A stretch of DNA of 64,000 nucleotides from CAYLPJ01 sp964385465 (GTDB taxonomy: Bacteria; Planctomycetota; Phycisphaerae; SM23-33). This document shows positions 17,858-26,254 of the stretch, piece after piece. The position numbers were made by a program, and so were the translations under genes. How positions within the stretch are numbered: the stretch's first letter is position 1; each line of letters opens with the position of its first letter. The stretch is taken from contig CAYLPJ010000006.1 of NCBI GenBank assembly GCA_964385465.1, positions 62,001 to 126,000 on the forward strand, written 5' to 3'. The notes beneath the pieces were generated by a model that made no database searches, was not told where the DNA came from, and saw only the letters and a program-made list of their open reading frames with translations.

Positions 17858-18881
17858 AGTGATCTTCGACGACGAGGCAGGCCATGGCCTCGACGACCGG
17901 GACGATGCGGGGGCAGATGCACGGGTCGTGCCGCCCCTCCGTCTGGATGGTGGCCTCGCGGCCGGCGGTGTCCACCGTCCGCTGCTCGGCGGCGATCGAG
18001 GATGTCGGCTTGACGGCCACGCGGAAGACGACCTCCTCGCCGGTGGAGATCCCCCCGAGGATGCCGCCGGCGTGGTTGGTCAGGAAGCCCTCGCCGCCCA
18101 TCTCGTCGTTGTGCTGCGAGCCGGTCATGTCCGCCGCGGCGAAGCCGGCGCCGAACTCCACGCCCTTGGTGGCGCCGATCGACAGCATTGCCTTGGCCAG
18201 GTCGGCGTCGAGGCGGTCGAAGACCGGCTCGCCCAGGCCCGCCGGCAGGCCGGTCAGGCGGCACTCGACGACCCCGCCGACGCTGTCCCCGGCGTCGCGG
18301 GCGGCGCGGATGCGTTCCATCATGCGCTCGGCCGCCGCGGGGTCGGCGGCGCGGATCGCGTTCTGTTCCACCGCGTCGAGGTCGATCGTCTCACACGCCA
18401 CGCCGCCGGCACGCAGCGTGTACGCCGCGACCGACACGCCCCGCCGCGCGAGCAGCTTCCGCGCAGCCGCCCCGGCGGCGACGCGTCCGGCCGTCTCGCG
18501 GCCGCTGGCCCGGCCGCTGCCGCGATAGTCCCGCCGGCCGTACTTGCGGAGGTACGTGTAGTCCGCGTGCCCCGGGCGGAAGAGGCCCTTGATCGCGTCG
18601 TAGGCCGAGGGGCGGGCGTCCTTGTTCCAGAGGATCATGCACAGCGGCGTGCCCGTCGTCCGCCCCTCGAAGAGCCCCGAGACGATGTGCACCACGTCCG
18701 GCTCGGCCCGGGTGGTGGTGATGTCGCTCTGGCCGGGCTTGCGGCGGTCGAGCTGGGCCTGGATGTCCGGCTCGCCGAGCTCGACGCCGGGGGTGGCGCC
18801 GTCCACGACGACCCCGACGGCCCCGCCGTGGGACTCCCCGAACGTCGTCACGCGAAAAATCTCTCCGAACGTGCTGCCCAT
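17829..18881 (-). CDS. aroC: Chorismate synthase
   Basis: Converts 5-enolpyruvylshikimate-3-phosphate to chorismate using reduced FMN, the last shared step of aromatic biosynthesis. The 350-residue protein has the family signatures near its start (TTFGESHGGAVG), a basic RPGHADYTYLRKYGRRDYRG region, GRASGRETAGRVAAGA (about 125-140) and the C-terminal EGRHDPCICPRIVPVVEAM. Length is normal. It is separated by 331 bases from aroK-pabB on the same strand, so the aromatic genes are clustered but perhaps not one transcript. Its 3' end overlaps the convergent TIM-barrel gene. Confidence 0.96.
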   Translation of the reverse strand: MGSTFGEIFRVTTFGESHGGAVGVVVDGATPGVELGEPDIQAQLDRRKPGQSDITTTRAEPDVVHIVSGLFEGRTTGTPLCMILWNKDARPSAYDAIKGLFRPGHADYTYLRKYGRRDYRGSGRASGRETAGRVAAGAAARKLLARRGVSVAAYTLRAGGVACETIDLDAVEQNAIRAADPAAAERMMERIRAARDAGDSVGGVVECRLTGLPAGLGEPVFDRLDADLAKAMLSIGATKGVEFGAGFAAADMTGSQHNDEMGGEGFLTNHAGGILGGISTGEEVVFRVAVKPTSSIAAEQRTVDTAGREATIQTEGRHDPCICPRIVPVVEAMACLVVEDHFKRHAALMD

Positions 18882-19212
18882 GGGCGGTGGCTCCTCTATG
18901 GCCTGGATGCGGCGGATCTGCTGTCGAGCATAAGCCGTTGTCGGTTATCGGGCACCGGGCGCCAGGAAGCGGCTCTCGCCCGGTCCGGCGGGCTCGGGAC
19001 CTCGGCTGCGGGGCCTTCGGCGATTGTCGTATCCGGGTTCATTCGCGCCCAGGCCGTGTCTGGCATTTCCAATTCGGGCTTCGCGTGTGCTGGTTTGCCC
19101 CTGGCGGCGTCCGCCTGTGTCGTCGATTCGCAGTGGAATCGCCTGCTTCGGCGTCCTTGCCGGAAGCAAGCCAGCCCACGCTCGGGCCTCGAAGCGATCT
19201 ATCAGACACAGC
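18882..19212. other. Intergenic gap between aroK and aroC
   Basis: A 331-base stretch upstream of aroC. I find no convincing gene, RNA or clear inverted repeat. Small open frames on both strands show no start signals or protein-like composition. GC is slightly lower than in the flanking genes. It should contain the aroC promoter if aroC is transcribed separately, but no clear -35/-10 pair stands out. Confidence 0.5.
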
Positions 19213-19779
19213 CTATCCCCGCCGGGTGTCTTCCGGGCTGCCCTTGGCCTCGACGCGGGCGACGAGCTCGGCGAAGGCGGCGTCGATGTCGCGTTCGCCG
19301 ACGGCGACGATGATGTCCGCCAGGCGCTCATACTCGGGAATCCGCTCGCCCCAGATCCTCAGGAACTCCTCGCCGCTCTCGTCGCCCTCCAGGAAGGGGG
19401 GTACGCCGTGGGCCAGGATGCGCCCCAGCACGAGGACCGGGTCGGCACGAAGATAGACCATCGTGCCCAGCCCGTCCAGCAGCGCGACGACGCGGCGGTT
19501 CGTGACCGTCCGCCCGCCGAGGGCGACCACGCACGGCTCGGCCTGGCCCTGGAGCTGCATGTACAGATCGCAGACGACCAGGCTCTCCAACCGGTGGAAC
19601 TCGTCCTCGCCGCACTCGCGGAAGATCTCCCGGACCGTTCGCGGCCGGCCGGCCTGGCAGGCGTGCATCCGCTCGATCAGCACGTCGACATCGTGGAACG
19701 CGCAACCCCACCGCGCCGCCAGGCGTTCGCCCAGCGTGCTCTTGCCGCAGTGCTTCATGCCGATCAGGACGACGTTCAT
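19213..19779 (-). CDS. aroK: Shikimate kinase
   Basis: Phosphorylates shikimate at the 3-hydroxyl with ATP. The 188-residue P-loop protein starts MNVVLIGMKHCGKSTLGERL, giving Walker A GMKHCGKST at residues 7-15. The HDVDVLIE motif supplies the Asp that binds shikimate and magnesium. ALGGRTV stands where most members have a GGG turn, and a lid region (residues about 110-125) follows. The start at 19779 lies four bases after the pabB stop, so the two genes are almost certainly co-transcribed. The longer open frame upstream is pabB in another frame. The GG-Arg substitution in the shikimate-binding turn is a mild departure from the usual GGG. Confidence 0.88.
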   Translation of the reverse strand: MNVVLIGMKHCGKSTLGERLAARWGCAFHDVDVLIERMHACQAGRPRTVREIFRECGEDEFHRLESLVVCDLYMQLQGQAEPCVVALGGRTVTNRRVVALLDGLGTMVYLRADPVLVLGRILAHGVPPFLEGDESGEEFLRIWGERIPEYERLADIIVAVGERDIDAAFAELVARVEAKGSPEDTRRG

Positions 19780-19783
19780 CCGG

Positions 19784-21031
19784 TCACCGTGCGTCGGCCA
19801 CCGCGGCGAGCATGCCGCGGGCCTTGTCGAGGGTCTCATCATACTCGGCCGCGGGGTCGCTGTCGGCCACGATCCCGCCGCCGACCTGCACCAGCGTCCT
19901 TTCGCCGTCGCGGACGATGGTGCGGATGGCGATGTTCCACGTCGCCGACCCGTCGATCCCCACCGTCCCGATGCACCCCGTGTACACGCCGCGGGCGACG
20001 GGCTCCAGCTCGTCGATGATCTCCATCGCGCGGATCTTCGGAGCGCCCGTGATCGAGCCGCCGGGGAACGTCGCCCGCAGCAGCTCGGCCGGGCCGACGC
20101 CTTCGCGAAGCCGCCCGGCCACCGTCGCCACGAGGTGAAAGACCGTCGGGTGCGCCTCCAGCCGCCGCCGCTCGGGCACGTCCACCGTGCCATACTCGCA
20201 CACCCGCCCGAGGTCGTTACGCAGAAGATCGACGATCATCGCCAGCTCGGCGTTGTCCTTCTCGCTGGCCCCAAGGCGCTCGGCCGCGCGGGCGTCGGCG
20301 CGGTCGTCGCCCGTTCGCCCGCAGGTGCCCTTGATCGGCCGCGTGACCACCTCCCGCCCCCGCAGCCGCAGGAACAGCTCCGGCGAACTGCTGAGCACGG
20401 CCCGCGGCGCCTCCGGCGTGCCGAAGGACAGGTACCCGGCGTAGGCGGCCGGGTTGCGGCGGCGAAGGGCGCGGTACAGCCGCCGCGCCGGGGGGCTGCC
20501 CGGCGGCTCGAACCGCTGGGACAGGTTCACCTGGAAGATGTCGCCGGCCGCGATGTGCTCCCGCCCCCTCGCGACGGCGTCCAGGTACTGCGCGCGGGTG
20601 AAGTTCGAGGGCGTCTCCGGCCCGGCCTGCGGATTCGTCGCGGCTATCGCCTCGCCGCCGTCGGCCGGCAGGTCCGCCGCCGCGCGGGCCAACTGGACCA
20701 GCCGTTCGGCCGCGCCGCGACCGCCGCGGACGGCGACCTCGGCCAACCAGGCGCGGCCGGTGCGGCGGTCGCGTACGAGCACCGCGTCGTGGAACGCCAG
20801 GCGCAGGTCGGGCAGGGACGTGTCCCGCTGGGCCCGGGCGGGGAGGCGCTCGACGCAGCGCCCGACCTCGTAGCCCACGTAACCGAACCAGCCGGGCGGG
20901 TAGGGCAGGTGCCCCCCCCCGGCCGCGCGCACCGAGGCGAACATCGCCTCCAGGGCCGCCCAGAGGCCGGCCCCGTCGGCGAGTTCCCGGCCGGCGGCGT
21001 CGCGAAGCACGCCGGCGCGCAGTTCGATCAC
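19784..21031 (-). CDS. pabB: Aminodeoxychorismate synthase component I (PabB), true start probably further upstream
   Basis: Makes 4-amino-4-deoxychorismate for folate from chorismate and ammonia. Assignment to PabB rather than TrpE rests on the PIKGT motif, whose lysine is the PabB hallmark (TrpE has PIAGT), plus FPGGSITGAPKIRAMEIIDE and GCIGTVGIDG near the C-terminus. The listed start is the first ATG/GTG/TTG (GTG, 21031). However, the same frame continues upstream with family-like sequence (DSAAEADGEGRYSALTC). CTG codons at 21163 and 21220 would add 44 or 63 residues and give a usual length of about 460-480. No amidotransferase (PabA) gene is visible nearby. Confidence 0.88.
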   Translation of the reverse strand: MIELRAGVLRDAAGRELADGAGLWAALEAMFASVRAAGGGHLPYPPGWFGYVGYEVGRCVERLPARAQRDTSLPDLRLAFHDAVLVRDRRTGRAWLAEVAVRGGRGAAERLVQLARAAADLPADGGEAIAATNPQAGPETPSNFTRAQYLDAVARGREHIAAGDIFQVNLSQRFEPPGSPPARRLYRALRRRNPAAYAGYLSFGTPEAPRAVLSSSPELFLRLRGREVVTRPIKGTCGRTGDDRADARAAERLGASEKDNAELAMIVDLLRNDLGRVCEYGTVDVPERRRLEAHPTVFHLVATVAGRLREGVGPAELLRATFPGGSITGAPKIRAMEIIDELEPVARGVYTGCIGTVGIDGSATWNIAIRTIVRDGERTLVQVGGGIVADSDPAAEYDETLDKARGMLAAVADAR

Positions 21032-21233
21032 CTCGACGGGGCGGCAGGTGAGTGCGCTGTAGCGTCCCTCGCCGTCGGCCTCGGCGGCCGAGTCCAGCAG
21101 GACGGGGCATTCGGCGGGCTCGATGAGCTCCAGCAGGTCGGCCAGCGGCCGGTCGATGGTCAGCGGCCGGACGCGGACGTCGGCCTCGGCGGCGGGCCTG
21201 GGATCTCGGCCGACCGCCAGCGGGCGGGTCGGA

Positions 21234-22289
21234 TCAGTAGTCGTCTTCGCCCTCCCCGAAGCTCTGGCCCATATGCCGGAAGTCGTCCTTGGAGAACTTG
21301 TCGGCGGCTTTTGCGGCGGCGCAGATGAAGGGATCGTCGCTCATCTTCCCCCGGGCGATGAGCTTTCGGGTCATCTTGGAGTCTCCACGGCTGCTGACGC
21401 GGAACTTCAGCGGTCCCAGCGCGATGTGGGCCTGCACGCGCCAGGCGCGGTCCTCGTCGTTGCGGGCGATGTTGAACACGTCGCCCGGCGCCATCAGCGG
21501 CTCGTGGGTGACCGGGTCCATCGCCGGGATGTTGTCCCAGAGGATCTTCCGCTTCCGCCGGTAGATCGAGCTGACGGTTCGCAGCGTGTTCTCGTACCGC
21601 TTGCATGCCTGCGCGCGTTGGCGGTGGGGGGCGTCGCGCCAGCGGTCGTAGAGCTGCTGAAGCCGCTGGATCCCGGACATCTGGATCTCGATCCCGGTCA
21701 TGCACATGTCCGGCACGGCGTGCTCGTTGTAGATGTGCCAGCCCATCACGAACATGTGCTGGAGGAGCTTCTCGGCCTCGGCGAACTCCTTGCGGTCGCG
21801 ATGGACCATGTGAAGCTGGTGGACGGCCACGGCCACCTTGAACAGGTGCTCGGGGTACTCGTAGTGGTATCCGATCTTCAACTTCTTCGGCGTGAAGGTG
21901 AAGGTGTACTTCATGTCCTGCTTCTTCGAGCCGGCGATGACGTGGTCGGCGATCTTCCGGCAGGCCTTCATCGCCGGGTCCGAGTACGGGTCCGCCGAGG
22001 CGGTCAGCGCGTCGTAGGTCGCCACGTCGGCCGTGCTGTCGATGGCCTCGCCGTGGAGGATCCACAACTCGGCGGCCTTGTGGTAGTCCACGCCGGCGTT
22101 GCCGGGCTCCGACGGCACGTAGCCGACGATCTCCTCGATGGAGACGGGGAACTTCTTGAGCTTCAGGAAGCCCGGCGCGTTGGTCTCCCGCGGCAGCGAC
22201 GGCGGGGGATCGAGGATCACGAAGTACATCACGCCCACCACGACGATGATCAACGCCAGCGCCAATATCCAACCGGTCTTGCTACCCAC
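21234..22289 (-). CDS. Membrane-anchored hypothetical protein
   Basis: A 351-residue protein I do not recognise. An N-terminal transmembrane helix (about 6-26, WILALALIIVVVGVMYFVIL) is followed by a mostly helical, soluble, charged domain, probably facing the periplasm. It has clusters of His and Met (HQLHMVHRD, QHMFVMGWHIYNEH) and an acidic tail (FGEGEDDY). The stop lies 13 bases before the CTG at 21220 that may start pabB, and the start lies 33 bases after the GH123-like gene. The context gives no clear function; co-transcription with aromatic genes may be incidental. Confidence 0.75.
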   Translation of the reverse strand: MGSKTGWILALALIIVVVGVMYFVILDPPPSLPRETNAPGFLKLKKFPVSIEEIVGYVPSEPGNAGVDYHKAAELWILHGEAIDSTADVATYDALTASADPYSDPAMKACRKIADHVIAGSKKQDMKYTFTFTPKKLKIGYHYEYPEHLFKVAVAVHQLHMVHRDRKEFAEAEKLLQHMFVMGWHIYNEHAVPDMCMTGIEIQMSGIQRLQQLYDRWRDAPHRQRAQACKRYENTLRTVSSIYRRKRKILWDNIPAMDPVTHEPLMAPGDVFNIARNDEDRAWRVQAHIALGPLKFRVSSRGDSKMTRKLIARGKMSDDPFICAAAKAADKFSKDDFRHMGQSFGEGEDDY

Positions 22290-22322
22290 GTGCGAAACTC
22301 CCTCGGCGGCGTCGGCCGCCCG

Positions 22323-25223
22323 TTACGGTGAACCGTTCCTGGTGGAACCCGGGAACATCGTACCAAGATTTCTCGGATCGTAGAAGGATCGCGGCGCGCC
22401 CGACCAGCTCGACGACTCGGCGCCGCGCGGGCTCGTCCGCGTGAAATTCACTCGCCAGTACGCCGCCTCGCCGGCGGCGCCGAAGGCCGCCAGCGGGATG
22501 GCCAGCTCGACCGACCACGCCCCGTCGGGGCGACCGATCGCCACGCGGGCGTCCGGCCGCCATGGCCGCACGGGGCCCAGCGGCGGGTCGCTGCCGACGC
22601 CTCGCTCGGCGATCAGCACGCCATTGGGCTTGACCACGAGGTGGTAGAGGTCCTCGGGTCCGTCGGCCTCGCCGCCGGGGTCCAGGAGGATCTCGACCAG
22701 GTCCTCCCCGATGGCCAGGAGCTGGCGGTAGCGGACCATGTTGTCCGCCCGCGTGACCAGGCCCGCCGGGTCCGGCTCCTCGCAGCGGAAGCCGATGTAC
22801 AGGTGCGTCGCGTCCCGAAGGACGAACGCCATGGTCTGCCTCTCGGCCAGGCCGTCGCCCTTGCGTCCCCGCCGGCCGATCAGGAGAAAGTCCTTCGCCG
22901 TGTTGCCCGGGCGGGGGGGCCAGTCGTTCAGCAGCCCGTCGATCGTCGGCGGCGTCCGCACGCGCCCGGCGCGAAGCAGGGGCACGCGGGCGGTGAGCCG
23001 GTGCGGCGGGCCGGGCCCGCCGGTCAGCGTCATGGGAATCGCCAGGCGGGCGTTGTCGCCGGTTGGCGGCGGGGCCGGGCCGTCGGCCGTGCGGCGGATC
23101 ACCCGCATCGTCCCGGCCGGGATGGCCACCGGCGCGGCGTCGCCGGCGGCGTAGCCCTCGGGCAACTCGCGGAAGTCCGCGCCGGCCTGCACGTCGCGTG
23201 CGGTGGGGTTGTAGACGTCCAGCAGGACCGTAAGGCGCAGCCGCTCGGGCGGCGTCCGCGTCGCGCTGGGCGCCGCGGCGACGAGCGTGCGAACCTGCTC
23301 GACGGTCAGGCCGCCGACGGCCTCGCGAAACCGCCGCCAGGCCACGCGATGGGCCACGGTGCCGGGCCCGTGCCCGCCGCCCTCGCGCACGGCGGCGGCC
23401 GCGGCCCCGGCCAGCACGCGGCGGGCGAGAAGCCAGGCCCGCCCGTCGCGGACCCAGCCTCCCAGTCGGGCGTCGAGGTAGTTGTCCCCGGCGGCGGCCA
23501 GGCCGGCGTACCGCGCCAGGCCGTCGCGGATGTTCGCCGCCGCGCCCGTGCGCCCGCGACGCTGGAGGATCCACAGGTAGGCGATGTCCTGGAGCCCGCG
23601 GCGGAGGCGCTTGAGGCGGACGGAGGGCAGCGGGTCGTCGCGGCCGGCGATCGTGCCCGGGTAGAACAGGCGCGTTTCGCGGTCGGCGACGGGCGCGAGC
23701 GTCTTGCCGTTCCAGCCCAGCACGTCGGGCAGGAAGAGGCCCGTGCAGCCGTACTTCATGGCGAACCACGGCAGGGCGCGGGCGTCGGCCGGGGCGGCGG
23801 CGGTGCCCAGGCTCGGCACGTGCGGGGGCGAGCCCGGTGCCAGCCACGCGCCGGCCAGGGGGTGGGGGCCCCGGGCGGCCGGTGCCGCCCCCGGATCGAA
23901 CCGCTCGCCCGGAGGGGCGAGGATGTCCACCAGCGAGGGGAAGCCCTCGGGCGCGGTCCAGCCGGTGGCGGCCGGCGGGTCCAAGGGCAGTTGGCTGAGG
24001 ACGGGCACGTCCTCGTCGGCCTTGCGGACCATGGCGGCCAGCCGCGCGTGCGTCGCGTAGGCGCCTTGCCCGGTCATGTCCCGGCAGGGCCAGGCGAACA
24101 GGCGCCGCGCCCCGGCGAGTTCGGCGAGGTGCTCGCTCGCGGCGGCCAGCAGGCCGGCGGCCGTTTCGGCGTAGGCGGCCGAGCCGTGCCCGCCGTAATA
24201 CTCCGGCTTGGGCCAGTTCTGGTCGAACGGCAGGGGCCAGGCGGCCACGCCCAGCCGGTCAGCAAAGGCCGTGCCATCCACGTACGGGCGGACGATGGCG
24301 TCGTAGTCCTTCCAGATCAGGCGGACGTTGCCGTCGGCATCGCGTTTCAGCAGCGGGCGGATTCGCCGGTCGAAGAGGTCCAGCCGGTGGCGGTGGGCCA
24401 GCCGCATGAGCTTGCGGATGAGCACCAGCCCCTCGCGGACGTGGGCGTTGCGTCGGTCGAGGAAGACCGGGTGGAACGGCCGCCCGTCGCGGCGGATGAA
24501 TGCACCGAGCAACTGGTGGTGGTCGAAGCCTCCGACGGCGGGCACGGGGCGTGCGTCGGGCAGGACCACGCCGTAGACGGTCAGCGCGACGGTCGCCCGG
24601 ACGTCGGCGTGGGTGTCGCTTGTCAGCCCCAGCGTGCCGCTGTACTCCCCGGGCGCCGCGTCGCGCGGGATGGCCAGGTCCACCCACAGCGCCAGGCGCC
24701 CCCGGGCGTCGGCGGCCAGCGGGGCGTTGGCGTCGACGGGCACGAGGGGGTCGTAGACGTTCTTGGGCTCGGGGGGCTCGGGGAGGATCCGCAGTGCCCA
24801 CGGCGGGTACTCGCTGACGCGGACCGGCATCATGCGGAAGGCCCGCACGGCGGAGGCGTCGATGGTCGCTCCGCCCGGGCCGCTCAGCGTCCCGGCGGAG
24901 ATGCGCAGCCCCCGGACGGCCTTGTCCCCCGGCTCGACGACGAGCTGCACGCTCACCGTTTCGTTGGCCGATCCGAACAGCGAGATCGTGCGCTCGGCGG
25001 CGTTCCAGACCTCGCTGTCGGCGGGGACGCCGGACCGCTCGGTCAGCTCGACCATGTCGCTGACGGCCCGGACGGACAGCTCGCGGCCGGGCGCGGGGCT
25101 GCCGCCGAACCCGCCGAACAGCTCGCCGGGCTTGGGCCAGCGAACGTTCTCGCAACCGCCGGCCGTCATGCACAGCCCGGCCGCGAGAACCCCCGCCGCA
25201 ATGCGTCTGCCGCTTGGAAGCAT
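22323..25223 (-). CDS. Lipoprotein with GH123/DUF4091-like domain and C-terminal CBM9-like domain
   Basis: A 966-residue predicted lipoprotein; the signal ends in the lipobox TAGGC (about residues 20-24). An immunoglobulin-like beta region (about 50-220) leads into a DUF4091/GH123-like catalytic region (about 220-570), with LFDRRIRPLLKRDADGNVRL, the pair PFDQNWPKP, and KRLRRGLQDIAYLWILQRRG typical of DUF4091. The C-terminus (about 790-966) resembles a CBM9-like sugar-binding domain (TIDGLLNDWPP, LYIGFRCEEPDP, SVELAIPLAAFG). Likely acts on a polysaccharide or glycoconjugate outside the inner membrane. A -10 box sits only nine bases before the ATG, suggesting a leaderless mRNA. First gene of the run leading into pabB-aroK. 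Confidence 0.8.
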   Translation of the reverse strand: MLPSGRRIAAGVLAAGLCMTAGGCENVRWPKPGELFGGFGGSPAPGRELSVRAVSDMVELTERSGVPADSEVWNAAERTISLFGSANETVSVQLVVEPGDKAVRGLRISAGTLSGPGGATIDASAVRAFRMMPVRVSEYPPWALRILPEPPEPKNVYDPLVPVDANAPLAADARGRLALWVDLAIPRDAAPGEYSGTLGLTSDTHADVRATVALTVYGVVLPDARPVPAVGGFDHHQLLGAFIRRDGRPFHPVFLDRRNAHVREGLVLIRKLMRLAHRHRLDLFDRRIRPLLKRDADGNVRLIWKDYDAIVRPYVDGTAFADRLGVAAWPLPFDQNWPKPEYYGGHGSAAYAETAAGLLAAASEHLAELAGARRLFAWPCRDMTGQGAYATHARLAAMVRKADEDVPVLSQLPLDPPAATGWTAPEGFPSLVDILAPPGERFDPGAAPAARGPHPLAGAWLAPGSPPHVPSLGTAAAPADARALPWFAMKYGCTGLFLPDVLGWNGKTLAPVADRETRLFYPGTIAGRDDPLPSVRLKRLRRGLQDIAYLWILQRRGRTGAAANIRDGLARYAGLAAAGDNYLDARLGGWVRDGRAWLLARRVLAGAAAAAVREGGGHGPGTVAHRVAWRRFREAVGGLTVEQVRTLVAAAPSATRTPPERLRLTVLLDVYNPTARDVQAGADFRELPEGYAAGDAAPVAIPAGTMRVIRRTADGPAPPPTGDNARLAIPMTLTGGPGPPHRLTARVPLLRAGRVRTPPTIDGLLNDWPPRPGNTAKDFLLIGRRGRKGDGLAERQTMAFVLRDATHLYIGFRCEEPDPAGLVTRADNMVRYRQLLAIGEDLVEILLDPGGEADGPEDLYHLVVKPNGVLIAERGVGSDPPLGPVRPWRPDARVAIGRPDGAWSVELAIPLAAFGAAGEAAYWRVNFTRTSPRGAESSSWSGAPRSFYDPRNLGTMFPGSTRNGSP

Positions 25224-25232
25224 AGGCCGGGT

Positions 25233-25261
25233 ATTGTAACGGTTCGTCGGCGTTGTGGAAA
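25233..25261 (-). promoter_or_regulatory. Candidate promoter giving a nearly leaderless transcript
   Basis: On the minus strand TTTCCA (25256-25261), 17 bp, then TACAAT (25233-25238). The expected transcript start is three to four bases before the ATG at 25223, and no ribosome site fits in between. Confidence 0.5.
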
Positions 25262-25351
25262 CGTGATGTATCCGGCCGGTCGCGGCGCCTGGGGCGCCCG
25301 CGGTCTGACAAGCCCATGGAAAGCCCCTGTCATCCGCCGTCTAATAGGAGC

Positions 25352-26254
25352 ATGGGCGCGTCCGAACGGGACAGGCTGTTCGACGAGGAGTTCCTCGAGC
25401 GGCTCCAGAGGCTGCACGTGCTGGCCAAGGGCGCCGCCGCGCGCTGTCGGCCGGGGCGGCGGCAGAGCCGGCGGATCGGCGACGGGCTGGAGTTCGCCGA
25501 CCACCGCAGCTACTTTCCCGGCGACGACGTGCGGTTCATCGACTGGCCCTACTACGCCCGAATGGACCGCCTCCTGCTGCGGATGTTCCACGAGCGAAGC
25601 GAGGCCGAGGTCGCCTGCCTGTTGGACGTATCGGCCTCGATGGCGCCCGGAGGGGACTGCGAGCGGTTCGATGCCGCACGCCGGCTGGCCGCGGCGCTGG
25701 CGTTCGTGGCCATGGGGGGGCTGGACCGCGTCAGCGTCCATCCCTTCGCCGGCGAGCTGGCAACGCCGTTTCGCGGCGGGCGCAACCGCGGGCAGGTTCT
25801 GGCGCTGCTGGACTTCCTCGCCGGGCTGCGGGCGGCCGGGCCGACGCGGCTGGCCCGCTGCGCCGACCGCTTCGCTCGCGCGGCCTCCGAGCCGGCGACG
25901 GTGCTGATCCTCAGCGACCTGCTGGCCTGCCGCGACGGGCTCGACGACGCCCTCGCGGCCCTGGGCGCCCGCGGCTGCGACGTGGCCGTCGTGCACGTCC
26001 ACACGCCGGCCGACGCCGGCGCCGGGCTTGACGGGCCCGTGCGCCTGGAGGACGCCGAAACGGGCGAGGCCGTGAACGTCGACGTCACCGACGCCGTCCG
26101 TCGCAGCTACGCCGAACGGTGGCGCGAGTTCCGCGATGTGCTCCACCGCACCGCCGCCGCGCGCGGGGCCGTGTACGTGCCCGCATCGACCGACGTGCCG
26201 ATGGAGAAGCTCGTCCTCCAGACCCTTCGCCGGGCGGGGGTGCTGACCGGGTGA
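25352..26254 (+). CDS. DUF58 domain protein (von Willebrand-A-like)
   Basis: A 300-residue protein of the DUF58 family. It has RQSRRIGDGLEFADHRSYFPGDDVRFIDW followed by YYARMDRLLLRMFHERSEA, the characteristic block (about 35-85), and then a vWA-like fold starting CLLDVSASMAP (a MIDAS-type DxSxS motif) and ending near DLLACRDG. DUF58 proteins are usually partnered with MoxR ATPases; none is seen here. Start at 25352 (MGASERD) fits the family, although GGAG is only one base away; ATG 25316 would add 12 residues. The last four bases overlap the GTG of the YfhO-like gene. Confidence 0.82.
   Translation: MGASERDRLFDEEFLERLQRLHVLAKGAAARCRPGRRQSRRIGDGLEFADHRSYFPGDDVRFIDWPYYARMDRLLLRMFHERSEAEVACLLDVSASMAPGGDCERFDAARRLAAALAFVAMGGLDRVSVHPFAGELATPFRGGRNRGQVLALLDFLAGLRAAGPTRLARCADRFARAASEPATVLILSDLLACRDGLDDALAALGARGCDVAVVHVHTPADAGAGLDGPVRLEDAETGEAVNVDVTDAVRRSYAERWREFRDVLHRTAAARGAVYVPASTDVPMEKLVLQTLRRAGVLTG

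Noticed and set aside
18882..19212. Small genes in the aroK-aroC gap
   Set aside because: Overlapping frames on both strands have no ribosome sites or protein-like pattern.
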